64,000 bases of DNA from JAUNBN01 sp036645935 (GTDB lineage Bacteria > Bacillota > Clostridia > Oscillospirales > Ruminococcaceae), in contig JAVXNE010000001.1 in assembly GCA_036645935.1 (NCBI GenBank), forward strand, positions 496,001 through 560,000, read 5' to 3'. The notes beneath the pieces were generated by a model that saw only the letters and a program-made list of their open reading frames with translations, was not told the origin of the DNA and ran no database searches. The first letter of the stretch is position 1; every line of letters begins with the position of its first letter. Both the position numbers and the translations under genes were made by a program. Of the stretch, positions 7,858-15,216 are shown piece by piece.

Positions 7858-9114
7858 ATGGCTTCATGCACAGCAAGAAAAAACAAGAACGGTGATGTTG
7901 TGAGCTATCAGATTAAGGTCTCAAGAGGTAGAAACAAGTTCACAGGCAAGCAATTAACCCCATTCACAACAACGTTTACCCCACCCGAGGGGTGGAGCAA
8001 GAAAGCCGTGGAGCGCGACTTGATTCGCGTCATGGGTGAGTTTGAAGCGGCTTGTAATCGTGGTGAAGTCCTCACCCGGGAGCAAGAAAAAGAAAAGCTA
8101 TTGATTTCACACGCTGAGGAGGAACGCCGCCCAACCTTTGAAAAGTATGTTGAACTATTTTTGAAGGAGAAAAAGCCACTTTTTGCCGCTGGAACTTATG
8201 AAAATTACAAACACGCTTTAGAAAGAGCATCGAAAGTTTTCGGCGAAACAAAGTTAAACGAGATTGATTTACTCTCCATCAAGAAATATATAACGGCTAT
8301 GCAAACAAAAGGAGCTAATGGGCTAACCGGGAAGCCCTACGCATACAAAACCATTGTAAAGCATTATATTGTGCTTCGCTCCCTGTTTGCAAATGCCGTT
8401 GAAAATGAGATTTTAAGCGTTCACCCCATGCAGAACATGAAACGTCCAAAACCACGCAAGGACGAAGTCCCGAAGGAAGCCATTGTTTACACTGAGGAGC
8501 AAGTACAATACATTATACAGTGCTTAAACAATGAGCCGCTAAAGTGGAAAGCCCTTATATTATTTGCTATTGATAGCGGTTGCCGCCGTGGTGAAATAAT
8601 TGGACTAAAATGGGAAGAAATTGACTTCAACACAGGACGTTGTAATATATGCCGCAATGCGCAATACACAGTTGACAGCGGCACATATATAACCACACCC
8701 AAAAACACAAAAAGCCGTGTTATTTTCCTCAACTCCCCGGTGCTTGCAATATTGGCGGAATGGAAAAGACAACAGACGCTTTTACATTTTAGTCTTGGTA
8801 TTCCGTCAAATGGTTTTTGCTTCACACAGGATAACGGCGAAATGATGAACCTACAAGCTCCAACAGCTTATTTAACCCGGTTTGGCAAAAAGTACAATCT
8901 ACCCGGCATACACCCTCACGCACTAAGACATACAATGGCAACACTGACGATTGTAAACGGTGGTGATATTCCAAGCGTATCACAGAAATTAGGACATTCT
9001 AATCCATCAATAACGCTGAATGTTTACACCCATGCTAACGAAGAAGCACAGCAACGAGCCAATGAAGCTCTTGCAGAAGCTATTTACAAGAACACAAACA
9101 GAAAAGCAAGATAA
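7858..9114 (+). CDS. int: Tyrosine recombinase integrase
   Basis: A 418-residue site-specific recombinase that integrates and excises the element. The N-terminus (about 1-70) is a basic arm-binding region; residues 100-190 are the SAM-like core-binding domain; the catalytic domain follows. Catalytic residues are visible: Arg in DSGCRRGEIIGLKW, Lys in the TPKNTKS region, His-x-x-Arg in HPHALRHT, His in LGHSNPSIT and Tyr in the following NVYTH. The length matches Tn916/phage-type integrases. The start is ATG 7858 behind GAGGAGG. A terminator follows at 9193. It is complete and likely functional. Whether it belongs to the phage genes on its left or to the small-gene block on its right is not decidable here. 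Confidence 0.93.
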   Translation: MASCTARKNKNGDVVSYQIKVSRGRNKFTGKQLTPFTTTFTPPEGWSKKAVERDLIRVMGEFEAACNRGEVLTREQEKEKLLISHAEEERRPTFEKYVELFLKEKKPLFAAGTYENYKHALERASKVFGETKLNEIDLLSIKKYITAMQTKGANGLTGKPYAYKTIVKHYIVLRSLFANAVENEILSVHPMQNMKRPKPRKDEVPKEAIVYTEEQVQYIIQCLNNEPLKWKALILFAIDSGCRRGEIIGLKWEEIDFNTGRCNICRNAQYTVDSGTYITTPKNTKSRVIFLNSPVLAILAEWKRQQTLLHFSLGIPSNGFCFTQDNGEMMNLQAPTAYLTRFGKKYNLPGIHPHALRHTMATLTIVNGGDIPSVSQKLGHSNPSITLNVYTHANEEAQQRANEALAEAIYKNTNRKAR

Positions 9115-9139
9115 TATTTCGACTTTGCACCTGTTCGGA

Positions 9140-9182
9140 GACTTTAGCGACTATTTTCAAAGTAAACGACTTTAGCGACTAT
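9140..9182 (+). repeat. 15-bp direct repeat beside the integrase
   Basis: GACTTTAGCGACTAT occurs at 9140-9154 and again at 9168-9182, a 28-base period, followed by a partial third copy (AACGACTAT, 9183-9191). A related GACTTTGCAC starts at 9121. Short direct repeats directly after an integrase gene are typical of recombinase arm-binding or attachment sites. No matching copy is visible elsewhere in the window. Confidence 0.45.
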
Positions 9183-9192
9183 AACGACTATG

Positions 9193-9248
9193 AAAACCGC
9201 CATCGGCGTTCCCCCGGCTCTGTCCGGGTGGTGCTGGTGGCGGTTTTT
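9193..9248 (+). terminator. Integrase terminator
   Basis: AAAACCGCCA (9193-9202) pairs with TGGCGGTTTT (9237-9246), enclosing an inner CCCGG/CCGGG hairpin, and is followed by a T run. The long stem with a two-tiered hairpin is a strong intrinsic terminator. Confidence 0.75.
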
Positions 9249-9402
9249 TTGTGCGGATTTTGGGGCAAAAATGGGCGGTTTTTTGCCCTGCGTATTAGCA
9301 CTTCACCGCAATAAATCAAAATTGGGGCTTTTCCGGGGGTTCTTACCTTATACTATACAGCTTTGTTATACACTATAGCGAATAAAATTTTGTGTTTAAG
9401 TG

Positions 9403-9431
9403 TTGACATTCGTTGCGTTACAGTGTATAAT
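9403..9431 (+). promoter_or_regulatory. Strong promoter of the small-gene block
   Basis: TTGACA (9403-9408) and TATAAT (9426-9431) are 17 bases apart, both perfect. The spacer and -10 box contain CGTTGCG and TTACAGTGTAT, the latter also found at the HTH-Fic promoter. Control by an element-encoded repressor is likely. The region 9249-9402 holds nothing else I can support. Confidence 0.75.
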
Positions 9432-9488
9432 TACATCATGGTAAAACGAAACACATTTTGTAATGGATTATTTGAGGAGGTTCACACC

Positions 9489-10121
9489 ATGAACAGAGAG
9501 ACAATGAGAAGCATTAGAGAACACAAAGCCGAAGCCGCTTTGCTGGTTCGTTACGCAAACCCAAAGAGCAAGAGCAAGCCCACCGCCGAGCAGGTTCACG
9601 AAGTCCTCAAGCGTCATATTCCATATTGCGGAACGGTTCGCCCCGTTGTTGAAAAATTCACCGTTACCGAATTCAATCGCAACCCCATTCAGAGAAGCGC
9701 ACATTTTCTTGTAGAGCTGGACAACGGCAAACAATGGGACATTAGCGTATATGAAAGTTTGAGGGGCAGAACCCCGGAAGAAAAAGAAGCCGACAAAACC
9801 GCCGCTTTCCCGAGCGGATTATTTACCATTTTTCACGATGAAATCAAAGCCCCGGTCACAGCGCCGGAACAGAAAGAGGAGGACACCCAAATGAAGAAAT
9901 ACGAATTGACCCCCACCGATAGCCGCAAGAGCTTTTACGGTAAAGCCGTTGTTGAAATCGCAGACGATGGAACGGAAACGCTTTTCAGCTACAACACCCC
10001 TATTGTAAAGAAGACCGCCGCCGGGGAGCTGGTGAAGCTGTGGGACGGTTGGAGCGCAACGACAGGAAGACATATAGCCGCCTTTTGTGGGCTGAACAAA
10101 GCCGCATATATGAGTTTGTAA
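9489..10121 (+). CDS. Two-part mobile-element protein with an internal start site
   Basis: A 210-residue protein starting at ATG 9489 behind TTGAGGAGG. Residues 1-133 contain a domain with alternating charged and beta-like segments. After a short linker, residues 135-210 form a separate domain starting MKKYELTPTDSRKSFYGKA and ending in a Trp-rich WDGWSATTGRH motif. This second domain is common as a stand-alone small protein on plasmids and conjugative elements of gut Clostridia. An in-frame ATG at 9891 has AGAGGAGG just upstream, so the domain may also be made on its own. The gene heads a run of five or six co-directional genes. The function is unknown. Confidence 0.7.
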   Translation: MNRETMRSIREHKAEAALLVRYANPKSKSKPTAEQVHEVLKRHIPYCGTVRPVVEKFTVTEFNRNPIQRSAHFLVELDNGKQWDISVYESLRGRTPEEKEADKTAAFPSGLFTIFHDEIKAPVTAPEQKEEDTQMKKYELTPTDSRKSFYGKAVVEIADDGTETLFSYNTPIVKKTAAGELVKLWDGWSATTGRHIAAFCGLNKAAYMSL

Positions 10122-10135
10122 GGAGGAGCAAGAAA

Positions 10136-10522
10136 ATGGAATACGATTATAGGGAAGCAGTCAAAGAGGACGTTTTAGAGTATATCCACAACGAAATTGA
10201 TTTTTCGGAGTTTGATAGCTTGGAGGAGCTGGAAGAAAAGCTAAACGAGGAGCTTTTCACAGTGGACAGTGTAACAGGCAACGCCAGCGGAAGCTATACC
10301 TTTAACACATGGGAAGCAGAAGAAAACATAGCCCATAATTGGGATTTACTCGAGGAAGCTCTTGACGAGTTCGGAAGCGATGAAAACCCCATTTCAAAGG
10401 GTGCGGAAGCGGCAGACGTTACAATCAGATGTTATCTTTTGGGCGAGTGTATCGCCGCCGCTCTTGAGGAAATCGAGGACGATTTTAACGAAGTCCACGA
10501 AGACGAAAACGAGGAGGAATGA
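10136..10522 (+). CDS. Acidic mobile-element protein, unknown function
   Basis: A 128-residue, very acidic protein. The start is ATG 10136 behind AAGGAGGAG; the longer open frame from 10040 only overlaps the previous gene. The C-terminal third has long Glu/Asp runs (EEIEDDFNEVHEDENEEE), a composition often seen in DNA-mimic antirestriction or anti-CRISPR-like proteins, but no family is recognised and composition alone proves nothing. It follows the previous stop by 14 bases and is probably in one operon with it. Confidence 0.65.
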   Translation: MEYDYREAVKEDVLEYIHNEIDFSEFDSLEELEEKLNEELFTVDSVTGNASGSYTFNTWEAEENIAHNWDLLEEALDEFGSDENPISKGAEAADVTIRCYLLGECIAAALEEIEDDFNEVHEDENEEE

Positions 10523-10526
10523 AACC

Positions 10527-11201
10527 ATAAAAAAGATTATTGCAAAGGAAGTAAATCCCGCTCATCTTGATTTTAGCTTTTACTTTGATGATGATGGATT
10601 GAAAAGCATTAGCGGTGAAAATTGCGCTTGCTATATCGTGCCTTGCGACAGGCGGTGTTATTCCGGCTTTAACATGGACGAATACGAACCGATAGAAGAA
10701 CAGGCTGAAAGCATTATTACAGAATTTGAAGACGTTTCTAACGGTTATTGCGACAGTTACAAAGCCGTAATGCAGGAAAACGGCATACCATACACAAGCC
10801 GAAAATGCTATTTGTTGAAAGAATGGGCGAAGAACGCAAACACGCACGACACGGACGATATAGCCGAATTTTTATCCATAGCAACCGGGGAAAAATGGGC
10901 GGTGCGTTCTTTTTACGGATATTCACAGGGCGATTATTGCGAAGTGGTTTATTGTACGGCGCATTACTCAGAGGAGCATATAACCGAAATAGGCAAATTT
11001 GGGTTAGGATGTGGAACCGAATTTTGCATTGATGATTGTTACGGCTATTTTGTGATTGATGATATTCGATGGAGCGAGGGCGAACCACTCAAAAAGGCTT
11101 TAGCGGATGCTTACGGATGCAAGCCGGAAGAATTAGAAATTTACCTTTATAGCGGTGAACATACTGTAACCGATTACGAATTGATGAAGGAGGGCGCATA
11201 A
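10527..11201 (+). CDS. Mobile-element protein with likely non-AUG start
   Basis: About 224 residues. No ATG, GTG or TTG in this frame fits: the upstream ATG at 10362 lies deep in the previous gene with unnatural residues. GAGGAGG (10511-10517) points to the ATA codon at 10527, giving an N-terminus of the type (M)KKIIAKEVNPAHLDFSF. The protein is rich in Cys, Tyr and acidic residues with several small motifs (CACYIVPCD, GLGCGTEFC), consistent with a compact soluble fold. It overlaps no neighbour and is followed directly by the next ATG (11202). The family is not recognised; a role in element maintenance or defence is possible from context only. Confidence 0.6.
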   Translation: MKKIIAKEVNPAHLDFSFYFDDDGLKSISGENCACYIVPCDRRCYSGFNMDEYEPIEEQAESIITEFEDVSNGYCDSYKAVMQENGIPYTSRKCYLLKEWAKNANTHDTDDIAEFLSIATGEKWAVRSFYGYSQGDYCEVVYCTAHYSEEHITEIGKFGLGCGTEFCIDDCYGYFVIDDIRWSEGEPLKKALADAYGCKPEELEIYLYSGEHTVTDYELMKEGA

Positions 11202-11468
11202 ATGAACGTCAATGAAACCATGAAGGAATTAGCCGAATATATTCGGTTGGGTGAGGAAGTAGCCGCCAATATTGAAGCATTGAAAGACACGCTAAAAACC
11301 TATATGCACGAGACAGGCACAGAGCTATTGACAGGGACGGAACACAAAGCCACCTACAAAGCGGTTATTAGTAGCCGTATAGACACCACCGCATTGAAGA
11401 AGGAACACCCCGACATTGCAACGGCATACACACGGACAACAGAAACAAAGCGTTTCACATTCGCATAA
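11202..11468 (+). CDS. Small helical mobile-element protein
   Basis: An 88-residue protein starting at the ATG directly after the previous stop, with GAAGGAGG (11186-11193) inside the end of the previous gene, so translation is coupled. Two long amphipathic helices at residues 1-35 are followed by a basic beta-like part and the C-terminal motif RTTETKRFTFA. Proteins of this shape recur on phages and conjugative elements of Clostridia, sometimes near single-strand binding or nuclease-inhibitor genes. I do not assign a function. Confidence 0.65.
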   Translation: MNVNETMKELAEYIRLGEEVAANIEALKDTLKTYMHETGTELLTGTEHKATYKAVISSRIDTTALKKEHPDIATAYTRTTETKRFTFA

Positions 11469-11533
11469 TAAAAGCCCCTATTCTATTTACAAGAACGCCC
11501 AAAAATCATAAAATTAAAGGAGAGAACAAACCA

Positions 11534-11713
11534 ATGCAGAACCAATCTTTAGAACAAACCGCCTTGAATCTAATGTGCTTGTTAAACGCTCTAAGTGCCG
11601 TTGACACAGGCAACAACATAGTATTGCAAGAGCTACCCATATCCATTAAAGTATGTGCAGGAATGGCAGACACATTGTATTGTGCCATCGTCAATAAGGA
11701 GGTAAGCGCATGA
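11534..11713 (+). CDS. 59-residue mobile-element protein
   Basis: ATG 11534 with AAAGGAGA (11517-11524) gives a 59-residue protein starting MQNQSLEQTALNLMCLLNAL and ending INKEVSA-like (IVNKEVSA). It is mostly helical with a central ALSAVDTGNN segment. Its stop overlaps the start of the next tiny gene (ATGA), which supports real translation. No family is recognised. Confidence 0.5.
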   Translation: MQNQSLEQTALNLMCLLNALSAVDTGNNIVLQELPISIKVCAGMADTLYCAIVNKEVSA

Positions 11714-11781
11714 TGTGGATTCTATGTATTATCCTCTTGCCGCTGGTGATATTGGCGGAGCTACTCAAACAAAGCAAATAA
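11710..11781 (+). CDS. 23-residue membrane peptide
   Basis: ATG 11710 overlaps the previous stop by four bases and has AAGGAGG (11696-11702) eight bases upstream. The peptide is one hydrophobic segment (WILCIILLPLVILAELL) ending in KQSK, typical of small single-pass membrane peptides. A terminator begins 11 bases after its stop. The perfect ribosome binding site and overlap argue for translation; the role could be a holin-like, toxin-like or accessory peptide, none of which is shown. Confidence 0.5.
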   Translation: MMWILCIILLPLVILAELLKQSK

Positions 11782-11792
11782 GCGCACATTAG

Positions 11793-11819
11793 CCGCCCGG
11801 ATTCGTCCGGGTGGTTTTT
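11793..11819 (+). terminator. Terminator of the small-gene block
   Basis: CCGCCCGGA (11793-11801) and TCCGGGTGG (11806-11814) pair around a TTCG tetraloop, followed by TTTTTC. This is a textbook intrinsic terminator. Confidence 0.8.
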
Positions 11820-12072
11820 CTTGCGCCCGGGCTTCATGTTTACACGAAAAAAGAATTTTACTCAATTTTCCCGAAAATCAAGCGCATATCACTACAAAGT
11901 ACCGTTATAAAGATTGTTTATTATCCTTAAATGATTATTTTATAGCCCTTTTAAGGTTGGAAATAATCTTATATGGGTTAGTGTAGTCATTACAATTAGC
12001 AAGCATAAAAGTTTGCTTCACTTACGATGGAGGGCGGCAACAATAGATAGTTTTAATTATTACGGTTTTACA

Positions 12073-12143
12073 GTTGCCCTAGCCGCCCTAGTTGCCCTAT
12101 TTCACCCGGAGCAGGGTAGCTACAAAAATCCTAGCTACCCTGC
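12073..12143 (+). repeat. Tandem 9-bp repeats plus a perfect inverted repeat near the element end
   Basis: Three 9-base units lie head to tail: GTTGCCCTA, GCCGCCCTA, GTTGCCCTA (12073-12099). Twelve bases later a 12-bp perfect inverted repeat GCAGGGTAGCTA (12111-12122) pairs with TAGCTACCCTGC (12132-12143) around a 9-base loop, with no T run after it. The surrounding 11820-12240 is otherwise non-coding; a 62-codon frame over it is probably an accident. The structure suits a recombination, transfer or replication site of the mobile element rather than a terminator. Confidence 0.5.
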
Positions 12144-12248
12144 CGCACACCCCTATTATCGGTTACAAGAAGCAAGTGGATTGTACCCCCATGACCCGTG
12201 ATATTTATGTTGATTTTCTGTTGATTTTCATCCCAACAAAGGCATAAG

Positions 12249-12293
12249 AAAAAGCCTGTAAACAGGCGCAAACACGCATGAATACAGGCTTTT
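12249..12293 (-). terminator. Terminator of rplM-rpsI
   Basis: On the minus strand AAAAGCCTGT (12284-12293) pairs with ACAGGCTTTTT (12249-12259), followed by CTTATG. It lies 15 bases after the rpsI stop. If the element entered at the rpsI 3' end, this hairpin marks the host side or was brought by the element. Confidence 0.7.
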
Positions 12294-12307
12294 GGGATAT
12301 CTTGTGA

Positions 12308-12706
12308 TTATCTCTTTGAGAACTGCGGCGCACGACGCGCTGCTTTGAGGCCGTATTTTTTGCGCTCTTTCATTCTGGGGTCGCGGGTTAGGAAGCCCGC
12401 CTTTTTGAGCGCAGGTCTCAGGTTCTCGTCGAACTGAAGAAGCGCACGCGCAACTCCGTGACGGATAGCGCCTGCCTGCCCGGACACACCGCCGCCGTTG
12501 ACGTTCACGACGAGATCGAACTTGCCGATGCTTTCAGTAAGCACGAGCGGCTGACGGACGATGAGCTTGAGCGTCTCGAGACCAAAATAGTCGTCGATAT
12601 CGCGCTTGTTGATGGTTACCGAGCCGGTGCCGTTATAGAGGCGCACGCGGGCGACGGAGGATTTTCTTCTGCCTGTACCGTAAAAGAACGGTCTTGTTTC
12701 GTACAT
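12308..12706 (-). CDS. rpsI: 30S ribosomal protein S9
   Basis: A 132-residue S9, part of the 30S head, whose basic C-terminal tail reaches the P-site tRNA. Family marks are present: GTGRRKSSVARVRL near the N-terminus, the GGGVSGQAGAIRHG loop and the basic end AARRAPQFSKR with the conserved terminal Lys-Arg. Length and start are standard. It is co-transcribed with rplM 19 bases upstream. Its 3' end faces the mobile region, and the rpsI 3' end is a known integration site for some Firmicutes elements. Confidence 0.98.
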   Translation of the reverse strand: MYETRPFFYGTGRRKSSVARVRLYNGTGSVTINKRDIDDYFGLETLKLIVRQPLVLTESIGKFDLVVNVNGGGVSGQAGAIRHGVARALLQFDENLRPALKKAGFLTRDPRMKERKKYGLKAARRAPQFSKR

Positions 12707-12725
12707 CTAATCCATCGCTCCTTTC

Positions 12726-13154
12726 TTAACCCTCATAGGGCTGCGGCTTCTGAGCCTCGTTTTTGTGGTTGGCGTCGCGGTAGACGCGCAGACGTGTGAG
12801 TGCCTTGCGGCCGATCACCGTGTCGGGTAACATTCCCTTAACCGCGAGCATCATCGCGCGGTCGGGGCGTTCTTTCATCAGCTTGTCATAACGAATTTCG
12901 CTGAGCCCTCCGATCCATCCGGAGTGGCGGCGGTAGAACTTCTGCACGAGCTTGTTGCCAGTAAGCACCGCGTCGGCGCAATTGATAACGACGACATGGT
13001 CGCCGCAATCGACATTGGGTGTAAATGACGGTTTGTGCTTGCCTCGCAGCAAAACGGCAACCTTGGTTGCTGTACGTCCGAGCGGAACGCCGGCGGCGTC
13101 AATGATATACCACTTGCGCTCGACCTCGGCCGGTTTTTGCATTGTAGTGGACAT
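12726..13154 (-). CDS. rplM: 50S ribosomal protein L13
   Basis: A 142-residue L13, an early assembly protein of the 50S subunit. The start is the ATG at 13154 behind AGGGAGGAAACC; the open frame to 13268 runs through the promoter and leader and is not protein. Recognisable segments are ERKWYIIDAAGVPLGRTAT, the RGKHKPSFTPNVDCGD loop and GMLPDTVIGRKALTRLRVY. It is the first gene of the rplM-rpsI operon, the universal bacterial order. Confidence 0.98.
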   Translation of the reverse strand: MSTTMQKPAEVERKWYIIDAAGVPLGRTATKVAVLLRGKHKPSFTPNVDCGDHVVVINCADAVLTGNKLVQKFYRRHSGWIGGLSEIRYDKLMKERPDRAMMLAVKGMLPDTVIGRKALTRLRVYRDANHKNEAQKPQPYEG

Positions 13155-13265
13155 AGGTTTCCTCCCTAACAAAGTGCGCAACACCGCAGATGCGGCGCAG
13201 TCGTTAAATATTGACGCACAAAAGCGCCGATTTGTATTATATAACACTGAGGAGATCACTGTCAA
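13155..13265 (-). promoter_or_regulatory. rplM promoter and structured leader
   Basis: Minus-strand TTGACA (13260-13265) and TATAAT (13236-13241) are 18 bases apart. Transcription would start near 13228, leaving a leader of about 75 bases. It contains a nested hairpin, TGCGC-CGCA-TC-TGCGG-TGTT-GCGCA, around 13172-13198. Firmicutes rplM transcripts often carry an L13-binding autoregulatory leader, and this is a candidate. Confidence 0.6.
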
Positions 13266-13372
13266 CAACTTTTCGAATAAAACTTAATTTAGATATCGTT
13301 ATCTCGCTATATCGTAAGATATCTTGCGAATGCTCGTCTATGCTCAATGTCCATTTCTGAATTTCACTCCGC

Positions 13373-13394
13373 AAAAAAACGCGGCATTCGCCGC
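13373..13394 (-). terminator. Terminator of the lipoprotein gene
   Basis: On the minus strand GCGGC (13390-13394) pairs with GCCGC (13381-13385) around a GAAT loop, followed by G and seven T residues. It lies 19 bases after the stop of the gene at 13413. The bases from 13266 to 13372 hold no gene. Confidence 0.75.
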
Positions 13395-13412
13395 TCTGCG
13401 CAGCTGTTATTG

Positions 13413-14060
13413 TCAGACGTTGATCTGAACGTTGAAACTCTCGCGGGTCAGCGCCTCAAGCACACTGCCGTATAATTCGCTGTCCCCGAACTCCTCGGAC
13501 AGCGTTCCTGTCACGGCAGCGAGGATGTAGACGTGAGAGCCGTCATAGCTCGCGCCGAGACGCCTGCCATAGCTAATTTCGCAGTCGCTCTCATACTCTC
13601 CGGTTATGCAGTCTATCTTCATAATCAGCGCATTCTCATCGCTTTGGGAATCGGCAAGATAAAACAGGAACTGGCGCAAAGCGTACCCTTCAACACCTAT
13701 CTGATTGATTCTCAAATTGAAATTGTCGAGCTTCCAGCCCTCGGGCATCGCGAAAGTCAGCTCCTCGCTGACAAAATAGTTGCCCTCTATCTCATATTTC
13801 ATGTTAGAGGTGTAGACTGTCTCACCGCTGTCCTGGGAACTCTCGTCTATCGGCGCCTCTTCATATTGCAGCATCGGCATTGTACGGCGATTCTTTTCGC
13901 GCACAGGCAGCGCCGCGCTTGGAGCTTCCGCCGGAATGATTGTCGCTCCGCCGTTGTCAGCCGGGGCGACAAACACCGAAATGTCGTTAGCGGTTTTTGC
14001 AGCGCAACCTGTGAGCGCCATAACGCAAATCACGATGAGCACCGCGACTGTTTTTTTCAA
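13413..14060 (-). CDS. Putative lipoprotein, unknown function
   Basis: A 215-residue protein with a signal peptide (MKKTVAVLIVICVMALTGC) ending in an LTGC lipobox, so it should be lipid-anchored on the outer face of the membrane. Residues 20-85 are Ala/Pro/Glu-rich and look flexible. The rest forms a beta-rich domain reminiscent of photosystem/PsbP-like or other small ligand-binding folds, starting with LTFAMPEGWKLDN, a phrase common in secreted domains that handle user-supplied substrates. No family can be named with confidence. It follows the membrane protein gene at 14152 by about 90 bases and could share its transcript. Confidence 0.75.
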   Translation of the reverse strand: MKKTVAVLIVICVMALTGCAAKTANDISVFVAPADNGGATIIPAEAPSAALPVREKNRRTMPMLQYEEAPIDESSQDSGETVYTSNMKYEIEGNYFVSEELTFAMPEGWKLDNFNLRINQIGVEGYALRQFLFYLADSQSDENALIMKIDCITGEYESDCEISYGRRLGASYDGSHVYILAAVTGTLSEEFGDSELYGSVLEALTRESFNVQINV

Positions 14061-14151
14061 ACTACCTCACCACCATTATGTAGCGGCGGAGCTGCTCCCG
14101 CCATATATTGCAGATATTGTATCACAAAACTCATCGTGTCAGCAACGCCGC

Positions 14152-15216
14152 TCACGCGTTTTTGGGAATATACACCCACAGCCGCTTGCCTGAATTTTCG
14201 GTGAGTTCAAAGCGATCGTCGGCATACTCACCCTCAATCCGCACCGCGACAAATTGTGCGGAGCCTTCCTCGCACACCGCCGACACCGATCGTGAAAGAG
14301 CGTAAATTCCCGCCGCGCTTATGTCGGTGTCGATGCTGTTCACCAGTGTATTATACAATTCCGACAGATTATCCGCGAGTTTTTCGTCATCACAGCGCGC
14401 GAGCGCATTTTCAAAAAGTCTCTCGTGCAGCCTTGTTTTATTGTCGATGGTATGTGGCGCAAATATGAGCACTTTAGCGACGTCGTTTCCCGAAAAATCC
14501 GACGTTCCCTTGTGTTTGCTGTATTCGATAAGTCCCTCGTCGGAATAGACGACAACGTCCTCATCGAGGGAAAAGCGAAAACTCCCGAGAGAGTCGACGA
14601 CCGTTGCGAGCTGAGTCGCGGTCAGCGTGATGCGTCCGTCAATTTTGATCCCCAGCGTCTCTCCAATTGCGGCTGCCACCCCTGTCAGACCCCGCTGCGC
14701 AAATATCTCGGCGAGCGTCTGCGGGGTTTTGGATTCGAGCGCCACCAGCACAAGCGGCAGGTCGGCAAACGCAACACGCCTGTTGTCCGCATCGGCACGC
14801 AGCAGCGAAAACGCGACGGGTGCGCCCGCGTCATCTGTCACTGCGCAGAGTAGGTTGTAGCTCGACGCGGCGATCGGCACAGCTTCAGCGCTCTCGGAAA
14901 CCATCTGTCCATTGCTTTCAAGCCGCCATTTGGGAAGATACCCAACATAGAGTGTGCCGGCGCACAGGGGGAGCATTATCGCAAGAGCGATAAAAAATCC
15001 CTTCATAAAATCACAGATGTTCTTTTTCTTCGCCTCACGCACGGCGTGCCTGTCTTCATATTCCTCATCTGCACTCGCGGTGACAAGCTTGTCCACTATG
15101 TTCGTGACATCGCCGCTTTTGCCGTACAGGCTGTCACCGCCACTGTCCGGCAGCTTGTCCCACAGCTCGGAAAAGATCGGAAACTCATCAAAATCGTAAA
15201 AGTCGCGCTCGTCCAT
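14152..15216 (-). CDS. Divergent LytR-CpsA-Psr-like membrane protein
   Basis: A 354-residue protein with an acidic, disordered cytoplasmic N-terminus (1-70), one membrane helix (about 71-93, GFFIALAIMLPLCAGTLYVG) and an extracellular domain. That domain follows the LCP (LytR-CpsA-Psr) layout: FSLLRADADNRRVAFADLPL corresponds to the LCP strand preceding its conserved R-D-T motif, GVAAAIGETLGIKIDGRI to the helix before the core, and VVDSLGSFRFSL to the V-D-x-L-G-G-V-x-V segment. The arginine-aspartate pairs that bind pyrophosphate in active LCP enzymes are missing (DLPLVL replaces S-I-P-R-D-T). LCP enzymes attach wall polymers to peptidoglycan; this copy is probably non-catalytic. Assignment is by pattern and moderate. 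Confidence 0.6.
   Translation of the reverse strand: MDERDFYDFDEFPIFSELWDKLPDSGGDSLYGKSGDVTNIVDKLVTASADEEYEDRHAVREAKKKNICDFMKGFFIALAIMLPLCAGTLYVGYLPKWRLESNGQMVSESAEAVPIAASSYNLLCAVTDDAGAPVAFSLLRADADNRRVAFADLPLVLVALESKTPQTLAEIFAQRGLTGVAAAIGETLGIKIDGRITLTATQLATVVDSLGSFRFSLDEDVVVYSDEGLIEYSKHKGTSDFSGNDVAKVLIFAPHTIDNKTRLHERLFENALARCDDEKLADNLSELYNTLVNSIDTDISAAGIYALSRSVSAVCEEGSAQFVAVRIEGEYADDRFELTENSGKRLWVYIPKNA

Noticed and set aside
12013..12201. 62-codon frame with an Ala/Val/Leu repeat
   Set aside because: It is caused by the 9-base tandem repeat, has no ribosome binding site and ends in an unlikely sequence.
13155..13268. N-terminal extension of L13 to 180 residues
   Set aside because: The extension covers the promoter and leader. 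The ATG at 13154 has a proper ribosome binding site and gives the standard length.
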